From Basidiobolus meristosporus CBS 931.73 (taxonomy: Eukaryota; Basidiobolomycota; Basidiobolomycetes; Basidiobolales; Basidiobolaceae): a stretch of DNA of 64,000 nt. The position numbers and the translations under genes are program-made. How positions within the stretch are numbered: position 1 is the first letter of the stretch; each line of letters starts with the position of its first letter. Under the pieces are notes generated by a model, which did not search any database, was not told where the DNA came from, and was given only the letters and a program-made list of their open reading frames with translations. The DNA lies in assembly GCA_002104905.1 (NCBI GenBank), contig MCFE01000285.1, positions 39,142-103,141 on the forward strand, given 5' to 3'. Below, piece after piece: positions 21,855-33,048 of this stretch.

Positions 21855-24037
21855 TTAGCCCCTGCCAGAGCATACGGAGCTTGCTTGCGAGTTGGGGAAT
21901 TCCTCTTCCAAACCTTTGCTGGGGCCCGAGCTATGGAAGATTTTGGGTCGATAGGAGGGGTCCTTTTCCATGACACTTCAACGAATCGAATTAGTTTGGC
22001 CGCATCGTATATGGGGTAGTTGCCATCCTTACCTGGAATTCCGAAACTTCTCGATCAGGGCGGCCTTTCCTTGGATGTTTGCGTACGAAATGTGACAGAT
22101 TTTATCGGAATTGAAGCGACCCCTGTTTCAGCGTGTTACTACAAGTGATCTATGGGCCATTCCTCATCACGTGAGCTCTTACCATTTACGACCCACTCGT
22201 TTCTCCACAAAGCTGACGACCGCGCTATGCATAAGAGTTAGGTGGGCTTCTGACACTGCTAAGTCTGAGGTGGCTTACTTGACGTCGATGAAGTTGATGA
22301 ACGCGTATCCAACGTTGCAATGGTTCTTGAAGTCCATGCGGAGGTACACAAAGTCATACTCTCCCTTGTGTGTCTCGTCAATACACTCCAGCAGCATTTT
22401 CTGGGGTGCTTGGTTATTTCATACCCGAGGCGGTGATTCTTGGAGGGACTTACCTGGGTGTACTTGTTAGGGATATTCCGAATCATAAACGTGGTCCTAG
22501 TGTCAAGCCCTAAATAAGGTGGTGTAAGTCGTGGTTTCCCGCAAATCCTTCACAAGACTTCGTGCTACCTTGTGCAACTTTCCAAATGTCAACCTGATTC
22601 CGGCTGGGGACCGCATTATCGCAGGAGCCAGCGTTGGAAGAAAATCTTGGCATTTTTGCCGAGAGCTTGGTGGAATCATCGTCCCAAGTGGTGTAAAGAG
22701 GCTTCCTTGCCATTGCAGATCGAAAGGCTTGACTTGGGCAGGAAGCACCTGAACGATATACGGGCCCTAAGGTAATGTTAGTGGAGGGGTATGACCGATA
22801 GAGTCCTTATGGCATTACCATTGTTCAGCATCGGCATGGTCTCTTCTTTCCATGCAGCACAAGGCGAGTAACCCAAGCCAAAATCGAACCCCGGATCTCT
22901 GAAGAGCACCATTCTATCCATGAAATCTTCATCAGGGCAGAAGTTCACTTGATATTGAGTGTTCTGAGGATCGATTCGATGCAGTTTCTCCTCCGCTGCA
23001 ACTGCATGTCTTATATCGTAGTACTCGATAACTATACTAGCTTTGTAAGGGAGCTGGCTGATCTCCCGGATCTCCCCACATGATTCTAGAATCAACTGCA
23101 TGTTGGAGGTGAACTGGTTAGGAGGGCAAAACGACAGCAGGATTTTCCCATCCAGATCGTTGAACTCCTTGAAGGAGTTATGATGCTTGACTAGCTGCGA
23201 GACGCGGACAAAATTAACCGACGCTTGCTCTCCTTCGATTTGACCAGATCGCAAAAGTCGGACCGCTGCAATGGCATCTCGCAAATCGTAGTAGGCGATG
23301 ATCACACCAAGATCATAGGCGCGCTCGGTAAACACTTGCCACACTTTGCCAGAATTCTAGAACGAAAGGTTTACTACTTGACAAGAGTGGCGTTCTGCTG
23401 CTCTGCAATGATTACCTTCAGAAGCTTCAACTCTTCAATGTCAATATCCTGGGGTAACGGGCTTACGGCAACAAAGTGGGTTGGTGTCAGACTATGGAAA
23501 GAGGATAGCTCTCGCATATCGGCTGCTTCGTTGCTACCCCATGCATTAGACGGTGTCGGATTGCATCTACTCATTGGGCTCTCTAGGACAAACAATATCA
23601 GTTACATACTGGTCCTGGGTCTGAGAAGATTGCTGGTCACCAACCAAAGCCCCACTCAAATGGACTATTTTCAGGATATCTAGGGGTTTTTGATCGGGTC
23701 GCATTTACTAGTGGAGAACCAGCATAAATCTTCGTTCTAGGGATCGGGTCGATGATAGGATTGGGCAAGTAGGAGGAGCCAAACATCGGAGGCAGCTCAG
23801 AGGCGATACGTGTGTTCTATAGCCGCACAGTTAGAGAATCATCAGCATGGGAAAGCCATCAAGACGGATTACCTGGGAGGCATCCTTTATCGGGTCCACC
23901 ACTTTCTTGCCAACATTAGAGATGGTTGATACTAGTCGGAATTTTTCAGAGTCCGTTGTGGCTTTACTCTCGTTGTCTAGGACTACTTCTATGGGGGTAT
24001 TCTGCAGGACTGTCTTTCCTGTAGCAGTCGCAAGCAT
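21855..24037 (-). CDS. mei2: Mei2-like RNA-binding protein
   Basis: Ten-exon model (right to left): 24037-23873, 23816-23645, 23582-23416, 23356-22819, 22766-22569, 22509-22454, 22400-22279, 22224-22183, 22122-22033, 21975-21855; 556 residues, every junction GT-AG and in frame. Two degenerate N-terminal RRMs (about residues 150-300, with AYYDLRDAIAAVRLL) precede the Mei2-specific C-terminal RRM (about 415-530: TTFMIRNIPNKYTQ, YDFVYLRMDFKNHCNVGYAFIN, HISYANIQGKAALIEKFRNS). In fission yeast Mei2 switches cells into meiosis by binding meiRNA. Homologues act in sexual development. Here it is shorter than the 750-residue S. pombe protein, chiefly in linkers. It faces the MAPKKK gene across a shared 1.2-kb upstream region. 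Confidence 0.9.
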
Positions 24038-25250
24038 TTTTGGTGGTTAGGAATGAAGAAGGAGGGGGTTAAATGCGATTGGTTTACACGAGAGCAAGTT
24101 ACGTGTAGGATCAGACTTGAAAGGAGTCCCTCGCACCCAAGAATAGACAAGTCTAGAAAGAAGGAATAAATGAAAACCTGGAAGCGAGAGATCTTTTATA
24201 ACACTATTCCTGGGAGGGAGCATAAATCAGGTTCTGCTGGGGAGCGCAATGAATGATCTCAGTCATCCTCATCTTTCTGTTGCAAACTGATTTTCAAGCC
24301 CGGTGGTTTATTGGCCGGCTATATGGGAGAAATCCGAAGCAGAGCCAGGATTGGTATCATTTCCATAAGATTGCTTGATTGCTGCTTCACAGGCAGCGCA
24401 GAAATCCGCGGATCAAACTAAATGCCAGCATTCTCGTTTCTCCTTTACCCCCTATTCTCAGCCCCTTTTTTCTTCATTGGATTTCATCCGATAAAGAACA
24501 GGAATGAGGCAACGACTAGCACCCTTCACACCACTGGCGATCCCTGGGATCTTCTCCTCCTTTCTCCTCGACTGCTGCCACCTGCAAACCTCCAGCCTTG
24601 CCAGCCCCACGCTTCCTGTACTCCTGACCTGTGGTTTGATTATGTCCTCCGCGCACTGAGACAGGAATCCAATCGAGGTGACTTGCTCGCGCCAATGGGG
24701 GGCGGGTAAGGGCTGGATCATATGATGAATGCCATATGACAACTTCAACGGTGGTTGCTGATTCATATCCTCTAAGCTTAGATTGTATGCTGTATGGAGC
24801 TGGACCTCGCCATTGGCAACGGAGGTCCCCAGCATCCGATGTGTCTGTTGCATGTCGATCAAGTGAATGGCCGATGTGGCATTTAGTATACAGGATGTTT
24901 CGAGCTCTCATGCGTTGCTGCCTCTTTATTCTTACAATGGGACTTGAAGCCACCAACTATGTTGCCATTTCACACTTGCGCAATCCCATCTGAAATAAAT
25001 GGCCTTATTTCCTTTCTAGTCAATTCCATATTAACCCGCAAATCCTCGGTAATTTATAGCCAGCTGTCTATTTTGCTTATCTTCGTGCTTGACTTTACAA
25101 CCTGGCCTTTTTTTCCTTCACCCGTTGTAACTTGCCATCTGTCTTCCCTCCGAAGCTCCCTTGACTTCTTCAAGACATACGTATTCGCCTCTGGATATAT
25201 AAATATATCACCGTGATTTGTTACCGGCCCTTAAAGCTTGTGCATTTCTG
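24038..25250. promoter_or_regulatory. Shared upstream region of mei2-like and byr2-like genes
   Basis: Non-coding 1.2 kb between divergent starts, with CT-rich runs typical of fungal promoters (for example 24440-24480, 24550-24600). Overlapping short ORFs on both strands look like chance. No individual site is called. Confidence 0.45.
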
Positions 25251-28200
25251 ATGTTAGGCAATGGAAAAAACACTATAGACAGTACTTCGATGATAATCCA
25301 ACATAGTTCCCCAATCCAAGATAACTTTGAGGCCCCCCCTTTTGTGAAGGTAGAAGCCCCTCAAGAAAAACCCTCCTCCGTTTCTCCTTCTCGATATGAC
25401 TCTGGCACCGACATGAGTTATTATTTATCTGTCAAATCGGACAATGAGAGCAAGTCTGAGCCCTTGGAGGAAGAGTACGAAAAATGGGATCTGCAGGCTG
25501 TACTTCAATGGCTTGATGACAACGATTTTGGGGAATACAAACAGAACTTTTCAGGTGATTATTTTTCCTGGCCTTGGACTGACTTCTCGGGCAGATTGGA
25601 ATTATTGACTTGCCCTTTTCCTTTTTTTTTTGAAGATAACAATATTCATGGAAGAACGTTCTTTGAGCTAACGCATAAAGCTCTGAAAAACCTCAACATC
25701 CCTACTATCACTGAGCGTGTCAGACTGTTAAATGCTACCAAGAAGATTGGACTACATCGAACCCGTAAAGATCGACGAGATTCTGTAAGTTCAATGGTTT
25801 TATTATGCGTCGATACTCTAACTGACCATCATGGATATCAACAGGTTCAGATTAATACTGAGCCACACGCAGACTCCGACCATGAGACTACACTGCAACT
25901 AGAGCTAACACCTGACTATGATAGCCGGCATGCGAAAAGGCCGCCCACTTCATCAATACCACAGCCACACCAATACCGTAATTCACCTCGAGAGACTACT
26001 CAGCCATATCAAGAGCATTACTATCCCAATATGAACCATGGTTCGTACACCACTTATGAAAATCCCATGAACTCTAGAGATGCTGCATCCGCACATGGGT
26101 ATCGTGATCTTTATGCTACATATCGTGACTATCAAAGCGCCAGTCGAGACTCGTTCGTAGCCGACGGGCATCCAGTGTATCAGGCACCAATTATACGACC
26201 ACGAGGTTCATCCAAAGATTATTTCCAGAATCCAAACATGAGCGGCTTCTCAACAGTATCACCGGTATCTTCGTTGACAGCACAAAACTCAGCAGCTACA
26301 ATTGCCATTACCCCACGGAGTTCCTCAAGAAATATTCGTTTTTTCTCCTCCTCTCCAGGTTCGCCGGTCAGCAATATCGATTCCAGCAGCACACTAAACG
26401 AGTATCCACCAATTCCTCCAAGAGGAGAGTCACTCGGCCACTGGCGGAGCAAAAACTCCCCGGTTAATGCTTCTTTCCCGACCGTAGGTTCATCGGCTGC
26501 GTCTATTACAACTATCACGCCGTCTCCAGTAAAAGAGAGCTCACCCAGCACGACTTATTTCTTGGGCTGGACATCCAAGACCCACAAAAAAACTCAAAGC
26601 TGTCCGGTATAAATTCCGACTTGTGTCAAACTCTATCATGCCCAAATCTAATCACTTTTCCTCTTAACATTCCACACTCCAGGATGATCTCATTCCCCCT
26701 CAGGTACATGCAAATCCCCTTTACTTAAATGTGAATTCCACCGCTGATTTTTGTTGTTTATAGAAAATTCTCCGTGTGAGACAGGAAAATAGCCCAGTAG
26801 TACAAACCATGTGTATACTGGATTTGGAAACACCACAACAGCTCTACGAGTTGATATTCCAACGCCTCAATATTCCTGATAACCACGAGAACTATTCTAT
26901 CTATGCTTGCCGGCAAGGAAGCTCAGGTATATAGTCAAATCTCCGGATGAACATCAATTATCTGGAACTAAACTGGCCGTTTTTAGTGGGAAAGCCGATT
27001 GATGAGCAAGAATTGTTCGAGCTATGTAATGAAGCGGAGGCTGTGGATCCCATCGAGCTGGTTGTTTGTCAAAGCCATCCTGATGCTTCCGACAAAGACT
27101 GTTATCCAAACGATGCTAGATATATATTCCAAGAGATGCCGAGTGCAGTCACAGTTTCACCAATTTCTCAGAAGGACTCTAACTATCTGAATGAAGGCAT
27201 CTTCGAGGACCCTCAGGATATCTCTGATGAGAATGCTACTGTGCCAGACCTCTATAAAGAGGACCGTGAAGACTCGCAGAAAGTACACGCATTCACTGAT
27301 ACTGAGAGCAAAGAGGATTTGTGCCCTTTACCTTCGATCCCACCGTCCCGTAAGAACTCAACCAGGCCCAAACTGCGCCGTAGAGCGTCCAGCTATGAGA
27401 GCCTTCGCCAGGGAACCAAGCAACCAAGCAAATCCAAAGAATCCACCCCTTCACCCACTGCAAACAACAATTCCGATGCTGGACATTCTGACTTATGGTC
27501 GAAACCTCCTTCCCCTGAAAATGCAGCTGCGCAAGAGAATAATGATAGCGACCTTTTGTTTCGGGTGGCCCCAGCCCGCAAGATCTCCCAGCCATCCCAC
27601 AACGGGCAGGTCTTTGGCGAACGTCCTTCCGCTGATCATATCTCTCGGAACCTTGACTTCTACTTCCCCAACCATGATCTAGACCAACCTATCATAGAGG
27701 CGGTTGCAGAGCCAACAGATCTGGAATCGAAGAAAAAAGTCGGACTGATCCACAAGAAGACTATTCGTGGCATTGTCCAGGAAGCACGAAAGAACTCTAT
27801 ACGTAATGGACAGCCTCTCCGTAGAAAAAGCACCAAGCTCTGGGATAGCAAAGTGTCAGAAGTCCCGCGAACCCGCGGCGTGAAAAGAAGAAATGTCCAG
27901 GTGGCTACAGACGAAAACAACCAGCCTATTCTTTTGGATAGCACAAATACACAGCCCTGGGTAACCGGTAATTGAATAAGACCCCATATACAGTGTCTAG
28001 AAGAAGTGACGCTCATCCAATTGGTTCTTATTGAATTTAGCATCCAAGATCCAATGGGTCAAAGGGTCATTGATTGGCAAAGGATCTTTCGGGAAGGTTT
28101 ACCATGCGTTAAACGCTGTCACTGGTGAGATGATTGCCGTCAAGCAAGTCGATGTTCCCAATATGTATCAATCTGTTCGTCAACAGAAAGCAGTGGTTGG

Positions 28201-29577
28201 TAGCACGCCATGGAAACCATTCGCCAGTTTGCCCATTAACAAGTATCGTTTCTTAGGCCACTTTGTATGCAGAGATCGATCTGCTGAAAAACCTGGAGCA
28301 TGAGAATATTGTTCAGTATTTGGGTAAGTTTGCGCCTGCCACGATTGGTCCGATACAGTTGCAGGGTAATTGCTAATGGATATATATATATGAAGGATTC
28401 GAGGTCACGGAAAATACAATCAATATTTTCCTCGAATACGTCCCGGGTGGAACCATAGCCAGCGCCTTGGCCAGGCATGGAGCACTTCCTGTTGACGTGA
28501 TAAAATCGTTTGTAAGACAGACACTGCTTGCTCTGGAGTATCTTCACGAACGCAAGATTTTGCACCGGGTAAATCCTTGAGAATAGAGGCCCTTTCCCTT
28601 GCTATTTGGTTATTGAGCTGGGTTTGCTTTCATAGGACATCAAAGGAGCCAATATATTGGTTGATACCGATGGCGTCTGTAAGATCTCGGACTTTGGAAT
28701 TTCCAAGAAAAATGGTGAAGAATTTCAGGGATTCTGCCCTTGGCCCCGGTATACTGACCCCACCGATTTGTTGAACATCTAGATGACCGTATCGCCTATG
28801 CCAGTGACTCGCGAATGTCCTTGCAGGGATCGGTATTTTGGTATGCAGGAAATCATGGATTGGCCATGTGTCGTATCTGGTTTTAACCCGTTTACACCAT
28901 GGAATAGGATGGCACCTGAAGTGATCAAGAACAACGGATATAGCGCCAAAGTCGACATTTGGTATGTTGTTGCGATGTTTTGTTCTGGACGGGGTCACTA
29001 ATTCTCCTTTGTTCAATGTAGGAGTCTTGGATGTCTGTTGATTGAGATGTGGTCAGGGCACAGACCCTGGCTAGAATTCAATGAAATTGCCACTATGTGG
29101 AAGGTAGGAGATCATGTTCAATCAAAGCTCCCACACACACGTCTGATAACCCCTATTAGCTTGGTACCATGCAAGGACCACCTCATCCCGAGAACCTGAC
29201 CGAGGAGGCGCAAGATTTCCTTGCGAAATGCTTAACCATGTATGTATTTTGTGATGGCACGCGAATCCTTCAAAGCTTCGTACGATTACTGAACGCTTGT
29301 GTTTAACCTGTCGCTTAGTGATCCTGAGGAACGACCCACCGCATCGGAGCTTCTCAGCCATCCGTTCTGTCAGCTGGACGAGAGCTTCAGATTCAGCGAT
29401 TTCTACACCATCGATCCCAACTTCTCCCCCAACTCCAACACCAAAACCAGCTGGACCTCCATCTCCCCGGAGCCCGCTGCCGTGGGGGAGGAAGTACGAG
29501 GTAGAGGGGGATGTGATGCCATCGAACACACACAGAAGCAATCCGATGATCTTGCCATAACTGTAAATCATGAATAA
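25251..29577 (+). CDS. byr2: Byr2/Ste11-type MAP kinase kinase kinase (SAM-RA-kinase)
   Basis: Fifteen-exon model: 25251-25554, 25636-25784, 25845-26606, 26683-26703, 26764-26926, 26987-27967, 28041-28199, 28273-28323, 28396-28568, 28636-28714, 28783-28840, 28908-28961, 29022-29103, 29160-29239, 29319-29577; 1,124 residues. SAM domain about 77-145, Ras-association domain about 413-500 (starts KILRVRQE), kinase about 796-1070 with GKGSFGKVY, IAVKQV, HRDIKGANIL, DFGISKKN, WMAPEVI and DPEERPTASELL. The order SAM-RA-kinase is that of Byr2 and Ste11, which pass the Ras/pheromone signal to the MAPK cascade. The first ATG of the frame (25251) is chosen. The fourth exon is only 21 bases. Two introns (81 and 60 bases) are multiples of three and stop-free, so retention is possible. 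Confidence 0.93.
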
Positions 29578-29777
29578 GATGACCCGATCACGAATCAACA
29601 TCGTTTGTAGTTTAACCCAGCCTGTCCAAATGTAATCTCTATTTCCCACGACTCACCATAATCGCCATTTTAATCTTAATTTTTTTCAATTCAATTTTCA
29701 CCGTCTCCCCCCTCCCCCCTCCCCCTCCTCCGCACCCTCTACTCACTCAATTCTTCTCAAGGACATTTCTCATCGGG
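29578..29777. promoter_or_regulatory. C-rich upstream region
   Basis: A pyrimidine tract (29697-29760, CCCCTCC-rich) directly before the start at 29778, as in many fungal promoters. Confidence 0.35.
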
Positions 29778-30209
29778 ATGGAGCACCCGCTCCCAACCTT
29801 GCAGAACACTGTACCACCCCCCCTACCATACGAGAGGATGATTGAATTCATAAATACACACAATAAGGGAGCCTGGTCTTTTGTTTGTCAGCAGGATACA
29901 GATTGGAAAGGAGTGGATGGATTCTGTGTGGATGGGCCTGATGAACCAGATATAACCGTGGACTGTTGTGACTGCCAATCGGAATGGGAATTCGAGCGAG
30001 CGCTGCAGTCCCTTCATCAACTGGAAATGTGGAAGAGATGGGACAGGGGTAAGGGTAAGGGTAAGGGTAAGGGTAAGGGTAAGGCTAAGGGTAAGGGTAA
30101 GGGTAAAGGCAAAGGCAAAGGCAAAGGTAGACGAACCGATTCCGCAATCAAGACAAATACGTACGCACCGATAAAGCCAAGGTCGCATCCGAATCGTGAT
30201 ACAAGTTAG
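29778..30209 (+). CDS. Hypothetical protein with Lys-Gly repeat
   Basis: 143 codons from ATG 29778. Residues 1-90 are an ordinary-looking, Cys/Trp-containing region (WSFVCQQDTDWKGVDGF, DCCDCQSEWEFERALQSL) with no family I recognise. Residues 92-118 are alternating Gly-Lys encoded by a GGGTAA hexamer tract. A good splice donor, AG|GTAAGT, coincides with the stop TAG, so the true 3' structure may differ. It is flanked by genes on the same strand. Existence as a gene is moderately supported by the non-repetitive first half. Confidence 0.4.
   Translation: MEHPLPTLQNTVPPPLPYERMIEFINTHNKGAWSFVCQQDTDWKGVDGFCVDGPDEPDITVDCCDCQSEWEFERALQSLHQLEMWKRWDRGKGKGKGKGKGKAKGKGKGKGKGKGKGRRTDSAIKTNTYAPIKPRSHPNRDTS
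30046..30127 (+). repeat. GGGTAA/GGCAAA hexamer microsatellite
   Basis: About a dozen direct hexamers, first GGGTAA then GGCAAA-type, inside the ORF at 29778. It differs from the TTAGGG telomere repeat by order of bases. Confidence 0.8.
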
Positions 30210-31260
30210 GTAAGTGGCAGGTGAGCCATTGCAGACCTTTTCATTGCCCGAATCGGTCTCCACAAAACCGGGATATCACCTGCCATCTTGATGGTGCCCA
30301 GGCTAGGGGAATTACTGAAACGAGCGATGGGGCCTTCTGGTAGATTCGGTGTGGTGGTGCGGGTTGGGTCAGGGTTAGGGTTAGGGTTGAAGGTCGGAGA
30401 TCTAGCTTTATCGGGGGGATGCATGGCTCCTCCTTAAAGTGGGCCCGTATTAGTAACATTGGAATAACCGTTGAATCGTTCCTCGCAACCCCAATTCCTT
30501 GGATCCGCCTGATGCGGATCCATCAATGAGGATCTAGATTCAAATGTGAGGTAAGGCCCGTGAATTGCTGTGGCTATTCGATTGGAGCGAGCGAGGAAGT
30601 GACCCGATGGAGCCAATGAACGAGTGTGGATTCAATCCACCAGAGCGAACGATCCCCAAACCACCCAGATCGAAGAGGATACTGCTGGTGCTTACGAAGC
30701 CGTGTCCAACCGCACGGCCAAGAACTCACTATCTTACCAAATCCGGCAGGGAGATCGAATCAGCTTGGTAGGGTGATGGATTTGGTAAGGTTGCCGGATT
30801 GTTCGTCGCACAGATATATCATGTCTGGCCGGAGAACGCTGCCTCATCCTCGCCAAAAGCTAGACCAACTCCGCTTTGGAAATCCGGCTCGCCTTTGCTT
30901 CCATATCCTGGGCACCAAGCGTCTACCTAGCCGTAGCCGTAGCCGTAACCGTGACCGTAACCTTAACCATGTCCACTGCAACCTGTCCCTGGAGCCAACC
31001 ACAACCACGACAAATCAATCGCTACCGTTAATCGGCCAATTGGTTGAGACAGCAGCCCCGATAAAATCCCACTGGCCAATCGAACCGGCAACCCACCCCA
31101 AATCTCCGGCCAACCACCAGCCTGGGAGTTGTTGACAAATTGGACCAGTGGGTCTCCAGGGAAATTCTATAAATTCCGAGGCCCCCCTCCGGAGAAGAGG
31201 GAGAACTCCGACGTACCGAGTCCCTTTTCGAGTCCCCTACCACGTCGTACTCTCATCCAC
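30210..31260. other. Intergenic region with short G-rich hexamer tracts
   Basis: No convincing ORF. Holds a telomere-like run of about three GGGTTA units (30369-30388) and a CCGTAG/CCGTAA tract (30930-30965). A TATA-like CTATAAAT at about 31168 lies some 90 bases before the MADS-box start. Confidence 0.5.
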
Positions 31261-32729
31261 ATGGGTCGTAAGAAGATCAAGGTTGTACACACATTCGATC
31301 GCTCCCCCCTCCCCTTCGTGATTTCCCATATTCATCGGTTTGTTTGGTACCCAGATAAAGACCATCGAGAATGATCGTCAGAAGACGGTGACCTTCACCA
31401 GGAGACGAGGTGGCCTCATCAAGAAGGCCCACGAGCTGGCGGTTCTGTGCGACTGCAAGGTCGTCCTTCTTATGTTCGACTCGAAAGACGAATGCCACAT
31501 GGTAGACCAACCTCCCTTTCCTCCCAAAGCTGTCGGCCTCCTAACCCCCAACCTCTCCTTCTAGTACTCCTCGGAGGAGAATCCCGAAGAGCTCATGGGC
31601 AAGTATTACAACAAGGAATTTCACTCAGGCGATTCAAAGGTAGGTCGGGCCCGATCACCTGGCTTCTGACGGCGTACTAACCCGCTCCTCATCGCCAACC
31701 TAGAAACGGAAGTTCTCGAAGCTCGACGACGAGTAAGTGTGATCGGAATCTTCCCTCAGCAACCCATCCCCTCGCCAACGGCTAACCTGTCTTCCACTCA
31801 GCCCCTTCACACCAGTCATCGTTCACGAGGACCAGGGTGCCACGTCCCCCGTGGTCAACGAGTACAAGATCATGACCGATGGGGACGGCTCCGAGAACAT
31901 CCAGGTCAAGCAGGTGAAAGGAACCTCGAGTTGCGTGTCCGCGGCGAGCCCCGGTAGTCAGCAATGCATCACCTTCGAACCGATCACGACCACGGTGGAC
32001 GACTATTTGGAGTCGATTCCTTCGAGCGGGCCTCTTAGTGAATCATCGACGTCTGCACCTGCACCCGTACCCGTACCCGTACCCACGCTCACGCCTGCAC
32101 CTATACCTGCACCGACATCAACATCGACACCTATACCCCCACCGGTACCCACATCCGCATCCACACTCACAGAGAATGTAGGATTGCCCTTTATGCCGCA
32201 AGAAGCGCAACTGCAGCCCGCCATCTCGGTACATACGCCGTTTCTTGGCTCGGCCAACACCGTGGAAGCCGCCCTCAACCCCGGCTCGGACACACCCTTT
32301 TGCTTCCCCGCGGGTGGATCGTACCCAGGCGTATGCAAAGGGGAACTGATGGAGGGGGTGGGGATGGGGATGGGAGTTGGGGCGGGGGTGAGACTGGATC
32401 TATGTGGAAGCGCCACCACCTCACCAGGCTCCGAATCCCCACCCGAGATGTATCCGCTCTACTCGAACCATGACCCGAGGGGGATTCCAGACCAGACGAT
32501 CCACTGTTTGGGTAAGTATCCGACGGACAGCCAGTTCCCAGTCACCCAGGACTCATCGTACATACGTGACCTAGAGAGGATTCAGCTACCAGGCGATCCC
32601 CTTTCGTACGCCAGCCAGCTGAACTACTTCCCTAACTTCGATCCGGGGAACCTGTGGGCCTGGCCGTCCGAGGAGAAACCCGAGCCGTTGAACCAGATGA
32701 TCTCGCGGTTGGCCTTCAAAGGAGCCTGA
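31261..32729 (+). CDS. MADS-box transcription factor, MEF2/Rlm1 type
   Basis: Exons 31261-31281, 31355-31501, 31565-31639, 31704-31732, 31802-32729; 399 residues. The MADS domain is residues 1-57 (start MGRKKIK; VTFTRRRGGLIKKAHEL; VLCDCKVVLLMFDS). The RRGGLIKKA and LCD signatures place it with MEF2/Rlm1 rather than SRF/Mcm1. DNA-binding dimers of this class respond to MAPK pathways. The remaining 300 residues are low complexity, with Pro-Val/Pro-Ala/Thr repeats near residues 155-190 and a Trp/Pro-rich end. The first exon codes for only seven residues. Direct regulation by the neighbouring MAPKKK cascade is speculation. Confidence 0.93.
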
Positions 32730-33048
32730 TCTTCCTCCCCTAAGAACGTTTGTTACTTGTACGAACACACACCCACACACACACATTTTGTATATTCCGT
32801 TTACTGTCTTCCCTTGCTTTCCCTACCCTTCCCATCTCCGACATGCCCTCCTCTCACCACCACGCCCCTCTTGCTCGTCTGTTAAATTTGGCCCCCTCTC
32901 CCCCTCACACATACCCGTAGCATAGATCACCTCGCCATTCGCACCCGCCCACCTGTACCTTCAACTACGAAGTGTCAATAAAATTTTGAGCCCAGACCAG
33001 CGACGATGCCTACATATCTAGAGAGGATTTATTGAAGTGACCGGGTGG
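32730..33048. other. Convergent 3' intergenic
   Basis: Contains ACACAC and pyrimidine runs and an AATAAA (about 32980). No ORF. Separates the MADS gene (+) from the SETD7-like gene (-). Confidence 0.5.

Noticed and set aside
22183-22224. Apparent one-base frameshift in the Mei2 C-terminal RRM
   Set aside because: Recounting the bases gave a 42-base exon in frame. The shift was a reading error.
24422-24956. Overlapping ORFs of 95-146 codons on both strands between mei2-like and byr2-like genes
   Set aside because: No consistent codon pattern, no recognisable domain, and they overlap each other in an upstream region.
30369-30388. GGGTTA run taken as a telomere
   Set aside because: Only about three units, inside a gene-rich region with coding sequence on both sides. 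Interstitial at most.
30626-31135. 169-codon plus-strand ORF before the MADS gene
   Set aside because: Rich in Arg/Pro/Thr from simple repeats, with no family features. Treated as intergenic.
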